Assembly: GCA_029060725.1 (NCBI GenBank)
Contig: JAIDTL010000134.1
Coordinates: 18,437-82,436, forward strand
Source of the DNA: Muribaculaceae bacterium
GTDB taxonomy: Bacteria > Bacteroidota > Bacteroidia > Bacteroidales > Muribaculaceae
Reading direction: 5' to 3'
DNA length: 64,000 bases
Every line of letters begins with the position of its first letter. The stretch's first letter is position 1. Below the pieces are notes generated by a model, which saw only the letters and a list, made by a program, of their open reading frames with translations, was not told the origin of the DNA and ran no database searches. Of this stretch, positions 8,568 through 17,870 are shown piece after piece. The translations under genes and the position numbers were made by a program.

Positions 8568-10301
8568 TTATTTCTCTTGTTTCATCATCTTTCGGATGTA
8601 GGGACCAAGATTCGACTCGTTAGGATCAAGACCTAATTTACGTCGGATGTCGCTGCTGATATTGTAATGTCGTGCCAGATCAAGATAAGAGCCAATCTCC
8701 TTTCCCCGAAGTCCGAGGGAGTATAGACACACATAGTTAATTTCCCTTTCCGTCAAACCATGCTTAATAAGATCATCTATAAACTTTGGATACATTGCTT
8801 GAAAAGCTTTTCTTGTAGAGTTTTGAAATTTTTTGCGGTCTTTGTGAATGATTTCCACATATTTTCTGAAAGGTTTGGCATAAGTATCATCATTTGAGAT
8901 TTCTTTTGCGAGCAATCCATTAAGCAAATCAAGCCTCTCTCTGACGATATTCTTCATCTCAGAAGAGAGTTCATCACGCTGCTCTAAAAGAGCTGAGAGG
9001 CGCTCTTGCTCGTTTTCGAGCTGACTGATTTCGAGATACATATTTTTTGTTTGCAGCTGTAGTTTCTCTGTCTCCAAATGTAATTTATCAGCCTCCAACT
9101 GCAGCCTCTCAGCATTCTGCTCAGCTATTATTCGACCTGCTTTGTTGAGTCTATACCTATAGTAGATAAAGCCTATAATGCATATTAGTACAGCCACTCC
9201 TGCCAATATCCATTTGATAGCATTGTCTCTTTTATGAATCTTTCCCATGCTCTCAATCTCCATAGCGTGCTTCTTCTCCGAGAAAAGAAGTTCGTTGGAG
9301 AAGAGTTGAGCATGATACCCGTCAAGCAAACTTGAATAATTCTTGAAAGCATCCAAAGAAGCTCTATCTTCCCCAAGACTCTCTAAAATCTCAGCCTTTA
9401 CAGACCAGTAAGTCAGCGAATCAAGTATATTCTCCGGAGCAATTTTTGCCTCATTAAGATATTTCAGACCACTATTAGGCTCGCCTACCTTAGAATATGC
9501 CATTGAAAGAGTCATATTCATGTCATCTGTCACTCCTGTATTCTGCACATCTTCAATTATTTTAAGGATTTCTTCTTCTGTACCGAAATTTACCGCACAT
9601 TTCAGGAACGGAAGCATAGTTGCCCTTTTCAGAGAAGGTGAATCCTTGACAATAGCATTGCATTCCATCAATATACTGTCAGCTTTATGTTTATTATTTA
9701 GGATGATTTCTCCGGTCAATGCCCTGAGATTGCTCTTTAATTGCAGCGGATGTTTGTCTAATCTACCATATATCTCGGCAGCCCTGAGATTATTGTCAAC
9801 AAAATCATTAATCTGATACTGTCTGTAGTATAGAGTCGCCTGAGCGACAAGAATACGCGCCAATGTCAAAGAGTCTGAAATCTGATCTAAGTTATCAAGT
9901 CCCATGAGATATGATTGCATGGCAATATCGTCATCACCTGCATTCCGATGAATCCTTCCCTTGTAGTAATAAGTTCTAATTTTCTCATCTGGATTCCCTT
10001 TCCTAAGGTAGTAGTCAATCGCTGGCTGAAGAACATCAAAGGTCGTGGTGTTAATATAGTTTTTGTCCAATGCCATCGATTTCAGTAATGCATATCTGGC
10101 CTTAATACGGTTTCCTCGAAGGTCTGAACCATCAATACAATTCAATATGTAAAGAGCAGAATCAGGCATATCTTCCATCAGCTCCTCCGCAATATTCAGT
10201 CTGTCATCTATATCACTTGGACCATTGCAACCAATAACATACAGCGATCCTATCAATCCTACGACTGCGATCATGATATTATAAAAAAATCTTCTTTCCA
10301 T
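8568..10301 (-). CDS. Membrane-anchored TPR regulator with C-terminal LuxR-like HTH
   Basis: Bacteroidetes-type one-protein sensor/regulator. The N-terminus is a hydrophobic signal ending VIGC, so probably a lipoprotein or signal anchor. Residues about 40-340 are helical TPR-like repeats; one transmembrane helix (WILAGVAVLICIIGFIYY) lies near 365-385, then a long coiled coil rich in LQLEAEKL-type heptads, and finally a helix-turn-helix-like segment GLTEREINYVCLYSLGLRGKEIG. A sensor outside the inner membrane would signal to a cytoplasmic DNA-binding tail. It is divergently oriented from the DUF3244/subtilase cluster starting at 10.65 kb, a plausible target; this is inference. Confidence 0.8.
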   Translation of the reverse strand: MERRFFYNIMIAVVGLIGSLYVIGCNGPSDIDDRLNIAEELMEDMPDSALYILNCIDGSDLRGNRIKARYALLKSMALDKNYINTTTFDVLQPAIDYYLRKGNPDEKIRTYYYKGRIHRNAGDDDIAMQSYLMGLDNLDQISDSLTLARILVAQATLYYRQYQINDFVDNNLRAAEIYGRLDKHPLQLKSNLRALTGEIILNNKHKADSILMECNAIVKDSPSLKRATMLPFLKCAVNFGTEEEILKIIEDVQNTGVTDDMNMTLSMAYSKVGEPNSGLKYLNEAKIAPENILDSLTYWSVKAEILESLGEDRASLDAFKNYSSLLDGYHAQLFSNELLFSEKKHAMEIESMGKIHKRDNAIKWILAGVAVLICIIGFIYYRYRLNKAGRIIAEQNAERLQLEADKLHLETEKLQLQTKNMYLEISQLENEQERLSALLEQRDELSSEMKNIVRERLDLLNGLLAKEISNDDTYAKPFRKYVEIIHKDRKKFQNSTRKAFQAMYPKFIDDLIKHGLTEREINYVCLYSLGLRGKEIGSYLDLARHYNISSDIRRKLGLDPNESNLGPYIRKMMKQEK

Positions 10302-10515
10302 CTCTATAAGTTTTTAGCGGCTCACAAATTTAAATAAAATTTTTGATATCACCTAATATTGTAATGCAATTCCAGACTCCATCAATATGCTCTGCAAACG
10401 CCTGCTAATGACCTAAAATCTGCTAAATATGAAACTTTTAACCATGCCGTTAAACTTTGCATTTAAACTATATTGATTATCAGCAAAATAAACCTAAAAT
10501 CGTTAAACTTTTTTA

Positions 10516-10547
10516 CTTGACATCAAAGGTATTTTTACCTATTTTTG
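10516..10547 (+). promoter_or_regulatory. Bacteroidetes promoter for the DUF3244 gene
   Basis: CTTG at 10516 and TATTTTTG at 10540-10547 with a 20-base spacer, about 100 bases before the ATG at 10649. This implies a long AT-rich 5' leader that includes AAAAAACAGAAAAG near the ribosome-binding position. Confidence 0.6.
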
Positions 10548-10648
10548 CAACCGAATATAATACTTATGTAAGTACATTCTACCTCATTCAAAAGCTAAGA
10601 TCCAAGCGAGTTCAATACAATTTATTAACATTAAAAAACAGAAAAGTC

Positions 10649-11005
10649 ATGAAAAAATTTATTCTGTTATTCCTTATGGCAATCGCCATGACAACATCCG
10701 CATTCAGCGAGCGCTCTCAAATTTCCTTACGCACACATAAGTACGGAGAAAACTCAGGAAGTCTAATTGAAGAAGACCATGATCCAATCCGACTTCCGAT
10801 ATTCGTCTACTACGATCCCGACACCAAGATCCTAGAAGTCTGGTGTGACAACGACAACATCCAAGCCGAAGTCTACGTCTATGACGAATCAGAAGCCGTG
10901 GAAGCATATTCACCTTACTTGAATATAACTCTAACGCTTACATCTTCCAATATACATTCCATAAAACTTATAGGCGATGGCTGGGAAGCTGAAGGATGCA
11001 TTTAA
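10649..11005 (+). CDS. Small secreted DUF3244-family protein
   Basis: The track ORF begins at 10457, but the real start is almost certainly the ATG at 10649. It gives MKKFILLFLMAIAMTTSAFS, a clean signal peptide, and a 118-residue product. The mature part is a single beta-rich domain (VYYDPDTKILEVW...VYDESEAVEAYSPYLNITL) like DUF3244 proteins of Bacteroides; function unknown. First gene of a secreted-protein cluster, with its stop 26 bases before the next ATG. Confidence 0.75.
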   Translation: MKKFILLFLMAIAMTTSAFSERSQISLRTHKYGENSGSLIEEDHDPIRLPIFVYYDPDTKILEVWCDNDNIQAEVYVYDESEAVEAYSPYLNITLTLTSSNIHSIKLIGDGWEAEGCI

Positions 11006-11031
11006 ATTTCTTTTATAATAATGTAACGACC

Positions 11032-12744
11032 ATGAGCAAGTGTCAAATAATAACAACCTTAATATTTTTGATGACATTCTTTCACGGAATGGCAATGATG
11101 CAAACTAGCAACTATTCAGCTGAAACAAAGGTCTTAAATATTTCCAAATCATATCAAGATAATCTTCTTAACGAAGATATGAACTTGAAGCATTTTGAAG
11201 TGAATATACCTGAAGATGGATATTATTACGCCGAATTCTGGTTATTACCAGCACAATATTCTGATGGCTCCTTCACTAAGTTTTCTATATATGCAAATGA
11301 TGTATTTATTGGACATATAATTCCCAATAAAGGCAATTGGCAATCTATCAGAATTAATGACCGAGAAAGAATTGAACTGAAGAAGGGCCATAATATCATA
11401 ACGATTGCTGTACCTGCACCAGAAGTACCTTCAGTTGAGAAAATTAAACTTGCATCGACTGATGAGGAAGCCAATATTTCTGCGTCTGCATATCAAAAAT
11501 TCTATGATGAAGCAGTTTCCTGTGTATCCTACGATGTTCCTGACGAATTGTTTGACTTTTATTCTGCAAACATATATCAAGAAAATCAAACAAGTAACAT
11601 ACAGGAATTCGCTGTAAAACATTTTGCGGACGTGCCATTGAAATATACATTTTATGATCTATTCACATTTCATGAAAATGAAACTATTGAAATACAGACT
11701 TCAAGTTTGTCTGAACATGATGTCGATATACTATTTTTAGGAGAAATGAATAATAGCATTATTCGTCCAAGATATATTTCCAAACAAGATTCTTTAAAAA
11801 ATAATATCACGAATATTATTGGACGAATTAATCCTGAAAACTTTACATCTCATAATTATAATTGTGAAGTATACGAAGTACAAGATCTAACAGAATCTTT
11901 TAACAGGGTGGCAACCTCTGAAGAACAACAGGGTCTAAATTGGAAAGGTATTTCAAGAAAGTCTAAAGATAATTTGACTTATCGTATTTTTAAACGCGTA
12001 AGAATTCCCCAAAAGGGAGTTTATCTGATACGTCTACGCCATAGAGAATCTGGAAAAACTGGAACTGTAAATTTAGCAATAGGGAACCTACACACGACTT
12101 ATATGTATAATGACGTTCCTATTACTTTTTCATGGATGCCATGTGAAATTCCTGCAAATGGTAAAGAATATTCCACCATGACTTTTTGTAATAATTCTGA
12201 AAAAGATAACCCAATGTTATTTATTCATGGAGCCGTTGCAGACAGGATTGTTGGATTTGCCGATGACGCTCCTGAAATCATGCGTTTGATACATGAACTT
12301 TCTACAAGTGATAGTTATATACAACAACAATATAAAGTTAAGACTTCTGGTATAAGTGTATGTAACTATAGTTCTTCACAACCAGAATCTAAATGCGAAA
12401 TCCTTGCCGGAATAGATGAAACTATTTTGGAGCCAGATCCTGGTTTGTTCACAAAACCTAAAAGTAATCAATCTGAAAATATGAATGATCTAGACAAAGA
12501 GTTGAATACTATAAAAATATCTGGTTCTTTAGAGCAGTGCAGTATTTTAACAATAACATCTCTGGATAATATTAACAATGTTATTATTTCTGATATTGAT
12601 GGAAAAATTATCAAGACTATTAAAGGTAACGGATCTGAAATAAAAATATTTGGAGATTCTTTAAATCTTAAAAAAACAGGAATATTTGTAGTATATGTAG
12701 AAACAGACAAAGGTTCAACATCTAAGAAAATATTATTTGAGTAA
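11032..12744 (+). CDS. Large secreted protein with T9SS-like C-terminal domain, unknown function
   Basis: I place the start at 11032 (MSKCQIITTLIFLMTFFHG), which gives a signal peptide; the track start adds 12 unlikely residues. The N-terminal ~140 residues read as a beta-sandwich (FEVNIPEDGYYYAEFWL). No catalytic motif is recognised in the middle. The last ~75 residues (VIISDIDGKIIKTIKG...GIFVVYVETDKG) resemble the type IX secretion/sorting beta domain. Much more AT-rich and asparagine/lysine-rich than its neighbours. It is probably co-expressed with the DUF3244 gene just upstream. Confidence 0.65.
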   Translation: MSKCQIITTLIFLMTFFHGMAMMQTSNYSAETKVLNISKSYQDNLLNEDMNLKHFEVNIPEDGYYYAEFWLLPAQYSDGSFTKFSIYANDVFIGHIIPNKGNWQSIRINDRERIELKKGHNIITIAVPAPEVPSVEKIKLASTDEEANISASAYQKFYDEAVSCVSYDVPDELFDFYSANIYQENQTSNIQEFAVKHFADVPLKYTFYDLFTFHENETIEIQTSSLSEHDVDILFLGEMNNSIIRPRYISKQDSLKNNITNIIGRINPENFTSHNYNCEVYEVQDLTESFNRVATSEEQQGLNWKGISRKSKDNLTYRIFKRVRIPQKGVYLIRLRHRESGKTGTVNLAIGNLHTTYMYNDVPITFSWMPCEIPANGKEYSTMTFCNNSEKDNPMLFIHGAVADRIVGFADDAPEIMRLIHELSTSDSYIQQQYKVKTSGISVCNYSSSQPESKCEILAGIDETILEPDPGLFTKPKSNQSENMNDLDKELNTIKISGSLEQCSILTITSLDNINNVIISDIDGKIIKTIKGNGSEIKIFGDSLNLKKTGIFVVYVETDKGSTSKKILFE

Positions 12745-13053
12745 ATAAACTCTAATAATAATTTCATTTTACACATGTAACTAACAATCACATCACTTAC
12801 ATTTGGTAAGTTACGAACTAAGAATGAAGTTGTTTAAACTTATTTTATTTAAGATTTCGTCATGTTTTAGAGTTGATTATTCTTCATGAAGATGGAGCAA
12901 TGTGAGCATTGTGACTGATGAATGAAGGGAAATACGCCTAAAAGATGGCGGAAGATTAATAAAAGATTCTTTGGTTTAACACTTCATGATAATTTTATGA
13001 TTTCGTAAATAGGGTTAAACAACTTCAATATATAATCTGAAAAATTAATAAAA
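12745..13053 (+). other. Intergenic stretch, no gene seen
   Basis: About 310 AT-rich bases between the secreted protein and the subtilase. No convincing ORF, hairpin terminator or complete TTTG/TAnnTTTG promoter was found. Confidence 0.5.
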
Positions 13054-14563
13054 ATGAAAGACATAATATCTTTTCTAATGATGATTTTCGTTGTTCACAC
13101 AATGGCAGCGGAAGCCACTTACTATTATCTGGGAACAAAGAAAATCCCCATATACACAGACATGTCTAAATCTATCATTATTTCTGAGAAAAAAAAATAC
13201 TGGTAAATTTAATCATTTATCTGCGATAAAACCATTACGAGTCATTTCTTGTGAAGATTATGACGTTACTGTAGTAGAGAATAACAGCACTTCAAATTTT
13301 GATCTTGTAAAAAAAATGATCTCTACTACCATAAAAGGATCTGTCATTCATACTTGCTATAAGAATGAGGCGGGAGAAGAGATAACTCCAACATCATATA
13401 TATATGTAGAGCTCAAATCTGAATCTGATTATAATACACTTAAAACTATCGCACAAAATATTGGGTGCCGTATAATTAAGCAGAACAAATTTATGCCATT
13501 ATGGTATACATTGTGTACTTCGTTAACAATAGATAAAGATCCTGTAGAGATTGCTAATCAGATCATGGAAACAAAATTATTCACCTGTGCTTGTCCAGCA
13601 TTTGAAATTAAACCTTTAATTTCATATGACCCATTGGTATTAAATCAATGGGGACTGTATAATCCAGAATACGAAGACATTGATGTATCTGCAAGCGAAG
13701 CTTGGAATTATGCGACTGGATGGGGAATAACAGTTGCTGTAATAGATACCGGTATTGAATTAACACATGAAGATTTATATGATAATCTATCTCCGAATAG
13801 CTATGACACATCCTCTTCATCATCACCCAGCGTAGTATCTGATAATGGTACATCAAGCCACGGAACTCATTGTGCTGGAATTATCGGTGCTTCAAGGAAT
13901 AACAATAAGGGGATTGCCGGCATTGCTCCGGATGTCAGTTTGATGTCAATTAGTGTAGATTTTTCTTCCCCTGATATAGAGGCTCAATTAGCGGATGGAA
14001 TCAACTGGGCTTGTGAAAATTATGCTGATATTTTATCTTGCTCTTGGGGTGGATATATAAAATCTCCTATTATTGAACAAGCAATTGATAATGCCCTCGA
14101 AAACGGTCGATGCGGAATGGGGTGTTTGATAGTATGTGGAGCAGGAAACGGTTGGGTTGGACCTCCAGTAATTTTCCCGGCCAATTATAATGAAGATGTA
14201 TTTGCAGTAGGGAATATAGACAGAAATGGAATATGGAATCTATCTTCGGCCAATGGAGAAGAATTATTCATTAGCGCACCGGGTACAGACATATTATCAA
14301 CAATGGTTGATAACTCTTATGGAGAAATGAGTGGAACATCAATGGCCTGTCCATACGTATCTGGTGTTGTAGCTCTTATGCTGGAGTTGAACCCGGAATT
14401 GTCCATAAGTGAAGTGCATGAGATAATAGCCAGAAGTGCTAAGAAAATCGGACATCTACCATATTCAACTAATAAAAAGTATGGCAGTTGGAATGAATGT
14501 TATGGTTATGGACTGATTGACGCCTGCGAGGCCGTAAAAAATACTCCTGTAAAGTATTATTAA
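13054..14563 (+). CDS. Secreted subtilisin-like (S8) serine protease, reading frame broken at an A9 tract
   Basis: The catalytic domain carries all three triad motifs: AVIDTGIELTHEDL (Asp), SSHGTHCAGIIGA (His) and GTSMACPYVSGVVALML (Ser). The track ORF starts at 13091 with a nonsensical N-terminus. The genuine N-terminus is in another frame from ATG 13054: a signal peptide (MKDIISFLMMIFVVHTMAAEA) followed by YYYLGTKKIPI, typical of Bacteroidetes S8 pro-regions. The two frames meet at a run of nine adenines (13189-13197). Eight adenines would give one continuous ORF of about 500 residues. So as sequenced the gene is off, or expressed by slippage; a sequencing error is the alternative. Confidence 0.8.
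13189..13197 (+). repeat. A9 homopolymer at the frame junction of the subtilase gene
   Basis: Nine consecutive adenines in GAG-A9-TACTGG. Loss of one base joins the signal-peptide frame to the protease frame. Length-variable homopolymers of this kind support phase variation or transcriptional slippage. Confidence 0.8.
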
Positions 14564-14583
14564 TATTTATTGTTGAGTTTTTT

Positions 14584-15537
14584 ATGAAAAAATTTATCTT
14601 GTTAATGTTATTGTGCGTTGCATTTAACAGTCATTCGGAAAAGGTCAATTATCCAATATCTGGACTTTCTGAAGGAGAAATGGCCGGGCACGGGTTTGTG
14701 GATCTTGGATTACCGAGTGGAATACTCTGGGCAACAGGCAACTTGGGGTCTGATTCCCGGTATTTACCAGGCGAATATTTCGCATGGGGTGAGACTGAAA
14801 CTCGCGATTTATTTAAATGGACAGACTACAAGTTTCTCATCGAAGAATACGCTAATGAAAATGGCTCACCCAATTATTCCGCAACCGACATAGGAAAGGA
14901 TATTTCGGGATCCGAATATGATGCCGCGAGCTGTCAATGGGGCCATGGTTGGCGCATTCCAACACAGAACGAATGGGAAGAGCTAATCTCCAACTGCCAT
15001 GTGGAATTCAAGACAGGAAATTTAAATCCACATGAGACCGGATTATACATATATGGCCCAAACGGTAACTACATCTGTCTTTCGGAGACTTTTAGTCCTC
15101 ACAATGGAACATCTTTAGCTGTCTCACATGGAGAATATTGGTCTGCTACAGCCATTACCAACACGTCAAAAAATGAATGTCCTTCAGCAATGATGTTGAC
15201 GTTCAATCCAGCTGATTCTAAACTCAAACTTCAAAGAAACGGTCGCCATGACGGTCTTTCCATCCGACCAGTAATAAGTCGGAAGGATATAAATTCATCA
15301 GTTGGTATAATATCAGAATCTCACAACTATATAAAATATGAAAACGGAGATATATTAATCAGCGACTACGCAGAAGGATGCCAAATAGTAGTAACAGACC
15401 TTTCCGGCAGATGTATTTATATTTCTAATATAAACGACAAGATATGCCAACTTCCTGAATTAACAAAAGGCATATATCTGGTATCATTAAACAAAAACGC
15501 CAAATCACTTAATACAATCAAAATCATAGTAAAATAA
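14584..15537 (+). CDS. Secreted FISUMP/DUF1566-like protein with T9SS-like tail
   Basis: Signal peptide MKKFILLMLLCVAFNSHS, then a domain starting HGFVDLGLPSGILWATGNLG with FAWGET, WRIPTQNEWEELI, EYWSATA and LSIRPV. These phrases recur in the Fibrobacter succinogenes major paralogous-domain/DUF1566 family of Bacteroidetes surface proteins. The last ~80 residues (ISDYAEGCQIVVTDLSGRCI...GIYLVSL) form a C-terminal sorting-type beta domain. It begins 20 bases after the subtilase stop and is followed by a strong hairpin, so it probably ends that transcription unit. The molecular function is not known. Confidence 0.75.
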   Translation: MKKFILLMLLCVAFNSHSEKVNYPISGLSEGEMAGHGFVDLGLPSGILWATGNLGSDSRYLPGEYFAWGETETRDLFKWTDYKFLIEEYANENGSPNYSATDIGKDISGSEYDAASCQWGHGWRIPTQNEWEELISNCHVEFKTGNLNPHETGLYIYGPNGNYICLSETFSPHNGTSLAVSHGEYWSATAITNTSKNECPSAMMLTFNPADSKLKLQRNGRHDGLSIRPVISRKDINSSVGIISESHNYIKYENGDILISDYAEGCQIVVTDLSGRCIYISNINDKICQLPELTKGIYLVSLNKNAKSLNTIKIIVK

Positions 15538-15552
15538 TCAAAAGGAATAGAT

Positions 15553-15590
15553 TAAGGCTTCATTTTTTGAGATGAAGCCTTAGCTATCTT
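15553..15590 (+). terminator. Terminator hairpin after the FISUMP-like gene
   Basis: A perfect 11-bp stem TAAGGCTTCAT / ATGAAGCCTTA with an 8-base T-rich loop starts 15 bases after the stop codon. The following T-tract (CTTTT) is short. Confidence 0.65.
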
Positions 15591-15766
15591 TTATGCGAAT
15601 TAAGCAGCTGGCTATGTTTTCAAAGGGTAGTGTGGGCTATCCTTTGGCTCATATCGTCTTTACTTTATAAATATCCTTGTCTCCATGCGACATCTCTATC
15701 GGCTCGATCGGAATATATTGTCTAAATGAAAGAACAGTGGCAATATATTTTACATTGAAGATTTTC

Positions 15767-15798
15767 TTTGGATATGTAGCAATTATTCATTATATTTG
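15767..15798 (+). promoter_or_regulatory. Intact Bacteroidetes promoter in front of a gene remnant
   Basis: TTTG at 15767-15770 and TATATTTG at 15791-15798 with a 20-base spacer; a consensus promoter 16 bases upstream of the remnant ATG at 15815. Confidence 0.7.
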
Positions 15799-15814
15799 CC
15801 GAAAGTTTGAGATT

Positions 15815-15907
15815 ATGGATACACCAAGATACCCAATTGGAATGCAGACCTTCTCAAAAATAATTGACGATTCATACGAGTTCTATACATTTTTATTTAC
15901 ATTATAA
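15815..15907 (+). pseudogene. Remnant of an AAA-ATPase/PD-(D/E)XK gene (first ~20 residues only)
   Basis: The peptide MDTPRYPIGMQTFSKIIDD matches the conserved opening (YPIGIQ.F..I...) of the common Bacteroidales AAA-ATPase-like proteins with C-terminal nuclease domains. It then diverges and stops after 30 codons, before the Walker A region. With an intact promoter and no downstream continuation in any frame, it is the stub left by a large deletion. Confidence 0.6.
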
Positions 15908-15908
15908 A

Positions 15909-16091
15909 ATGGGAAATTATTTCACCTTGGCGTTAATCACGGTCTTGATCAGTGTTGAAGCAAGAGCTATTGACAAAACCATTAAATGTTACCGTATAAA
16001 TCCAGCTTCTTTAAAGCCAAACCTGATTACCTTGGCAGTAATGACATTAATTGGATGTATAATTATCTACGCGAAGATCCATTTGTGTTAA
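15909..16091 (+). CDS. Small two-helix membrane protein, unknown
   Basis: A 60-residue ORF from ATG 15909 (the track start at 15864 is too far upstream). It has two hydrophobic segments, YFTLALITVLISVEA and LITLAVMTLIGCIIIYA, separated by a basic/polar loop (IDKTIKCYRINPASLKP). It lies directly behind the ATPase stub and could be using that stub's promoter. No family recognised; could be spurious. Confidence 0.4.
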   Translation: MGNYFTLALITVLISVEARAIDKTIKCYRINPASLKPNLITLAVMTLIGCIIIYAKIHLC

Positions 16092-16119
16092 TCAAAAATA
16101 GACTTTATTTATGTTTTCT

Positions 16120-16150
16120 TTTGAATATAGCCAAAATATGACTATCTTTG
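16120..16150 (+). promoter_or_regulatory. Promoter of the outer-membrane barrel gene
   Basis: TTTG at 16120-16123 and TATCTTTG at 16143-16150, 19-base spacer, with about 60 bases of leader before the ATG. Confidence 0.7.
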
Positions 16151-16209
16151 CTTTCGGATTTCAAACTGAAATCCCGATAAAAATAACTTCAATATAACCT
16201 CATCAGACA

Positions 16210-16902
16210 ATGAAAAAGATTCTTACATTCGCAGCAGTTATGCTGGCAACTGCCTTTGCTGCCAACGCTCAGGAAAGCTACGCTCCTGAAAAGGGTGATT
16301 TCTCTGTTGAAATCCAAGTGAATCCATTCTCAAACAATTTCACCACATTCAAGCTCGACGCTCTTCAGGGACGCTATTTCTTCAGCTCCAAAGATGCCAT
16401 GAGATTTGGCATCGGCTTCGGAATCGACTCCAAGAAAGACCACGACGACACTCAGAATGATGACCTTTGGACTAAGACAACCAACTCCAATTTCTCCATT
16501 AATTTAGGATATGAAAAGCATTTCTTAAATTATAAACGGGTAGACCTATATGCCGGTGCAGGCCTCGACTTTAAGCTGAATCGTATCAAGGAGACAGAAA
16601 ACTTTGGCAACGACCGTCAGACAGTGACATCAAATGCCGGAAACAGCTATAATGAATTCGCAGCCAAAGCATTCACCGGCATTGATTTCTATGTCTACAA
16701 AGGACTGTATGTCGGTGCAGAGTTCGGCATTAAGATCGGCGTTAAGCATTTCCCCGGGCAGGTAGTGAAGGGTGGCTTCTTCGATGGTGGTTGGCAATCC
16801 GGCTGGGACAACAAACATGAAGTGTCGAAGGCCCCAAGCTCATCTTCTTTCGTGCTCGCCACATACGCTGAGCCGTCGCTCCGCCTCGGTTGGAGATTCT
16901 AA
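16210..16902 (+). CDS. Outer-membrane beta-barrel protein (porin-family type)
   Basis: 230 residues with a clear signal peptide (MKKILTFAAVMLATAFAANAQ) and alternating aromatic beta-strands such as FGIGFGID, FSINLGYEKHF, VDLYAGAGLDFKL and LYVGAEFGIKIGV, ending in LRLGWRF with the terminal Phe expected for BAM substrates. This is the usual architecture of small 8-strand Bacteroidetes barrels. It has its own consensus promoter and is monocistronic; the convergent radical SAM gene starts 7 bases past its stop. Ligand unknown. Confidence 0.85.
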   Translation: MKKILTFAAVMLATAFAANAQESYAPEKGDFSVEIQVNPFSNNFTTFKLDALQGRYFFSSKDAMRFGIGFGIDSKKDHDDTQNDDLWTKTTNSNFSINLGYEKHFLNYKRVDLYAGAGLDFKLNRIKETENFGNDRQTVTSNAGNSYNEFAAKAFTGIDFYVYKGLYVGAEFGIKIGVKHFPGQVVKGGFFDGGWQSGWDNKHEVSKAPSSSSFVLATYAEPSLRLGWRF

Positions 16903-16909
16903 CTTGTAG

Positions 16910-17698
16910 TCAGTTGACTTGAACCGGGATGCCCGTCTCCTCCTCTATTCGCTTCCCTATGGCTGTAAGCTCCTCTTTATCTACTTTTATGAGGTTTTCC
17001 TCAGGAGTAGAGCGGTCAAGGCTATAGATCATTATCTCGCGAGGGTTTATACGCTTATACGCTGAGATAAGTGCCCGGATTTCTTCATCGGTGGTATTGT
17101 CTACAGCCTTGCCTTCGTGGGTGCCGCGCAGAATCATCGTCTGGATGATGCCGGTGCCTTCGTATTGGCGCAACGCTTCTACGACTTTTTCTACCGAGAA
17201 ATCTTTTGAATTCGGACGGTCGATCAGACGCATAGTATCTTCAATGGCTGAATCGAGCTTAAGGATATTATTGTCAGCCTTTTTCAGAGCTTCCGCCACC
17301 TCCGGCTTGAATATCATAGTGGAATTGGTCAGCACCGAGACCTTCGCATCAGGATAAAATGCGTCTCTAAGCGCGAGGGTATCTTCAATGATATGAGGGA
17401 AATCAGGATGAAGGGTAGGTTCCCCATTGCCTGAAAATGTGATGACATCAAGAGGCTCTCCCTTTGAATGCATATCTTCCAGTTTTGCTTTGAGTTGAGC
17501 CTGCACTTGCTCGCGGAGCGGCAGACCCGTAGTGCCTTTCCCTTGGGCATTGAAACCTGCCTCGCAGTAAAGGCAATCAAACGAACATACCTTGCCATCA
17601 TTCGGCATAAGGTTGACGCCAAGCGAAACGCCAAGACGGCGACTATGGATCGGTCCGAAGATCGATGAATGAAACAGCACTGTCTGATCTTTTCCCAT
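16910..17698 (-). CDS. Radical SAM protein of the COG0731/Tyw1-like group
   Basis: 262 residues with the [4Fe-4S]-binding CSFDCLYC motif (CxxxCxxC) near residue 38, the SRRLGVSLGVNLMPND segment just before it, and VITFSGNGEPTLHPDFP, which corresponds to the SAM-binding GGE-like motif. Bacteroidetes homologues are annotated only as radical SAM proteins; substrate unknown. The C-terminus (ALISAYKRINPREIMIYSLDRSTP) resembles the same group. Monocistronic and convergent with the barrel gene. Confidence 0.85.
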   Translation of the reverse strand: MGKDQTVLFHSSIFGPIHSRRLGVSLGVNLMPNDGKVCSFDCLYCEAGFNAQGKGTTGLPLREQVQAQLKAKLEDMHSKGEPLDVITFSGNGEPTLHPDFPHIIEDTLALRDAFYPDAKVSVLTNSTMIFKPEVAEALKKADNNILKLDSAIEDTMRLIDRPNSKDFSVEKVVEALRQYEGTGIIQTMILRGTHEGKAVDNTTDEEIRALISAYKRINPREIMIYSLDRSTPEENLIKVDKEELTAIGKRIEEETGIPVQVN

Positions 17699-17812
17699 AA
17701 TTCAAAACTTTTTTCACTACAAAATTAGCTAAAAAATCTCAAACTCCCAAATCTTACGACATCAACAAAGCTATTGAATCATAAGAGGCAAGCAATCTGA
17801 TACATATTTATT

Positions 17813-17843
17813 TTTGCGATATCAGATTTTTTTGCTACCTTTG
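17813..17843 (+). promoter_or_regulatory. Promoter of the GHMP sugar-kinase operon
   Basis: TTTG at 17813-17816 and TACCTTTG at 17836-17843 with 19 bases between them. The likely transcript would start about 20 bases before the TTG start at 17871, which supports that start. Confidence 0.75.
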
Positions 17844-17870
17844 CAAAAAATGTTGTAATTCTCAATCAAA

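Noticed and set aside
10457-10648. Upstream extension of the DUF3244 ORF
   Set aside because: The extension contains the promoter and lacks a signal peptide; the ATG at 10649 begins a canonical one.
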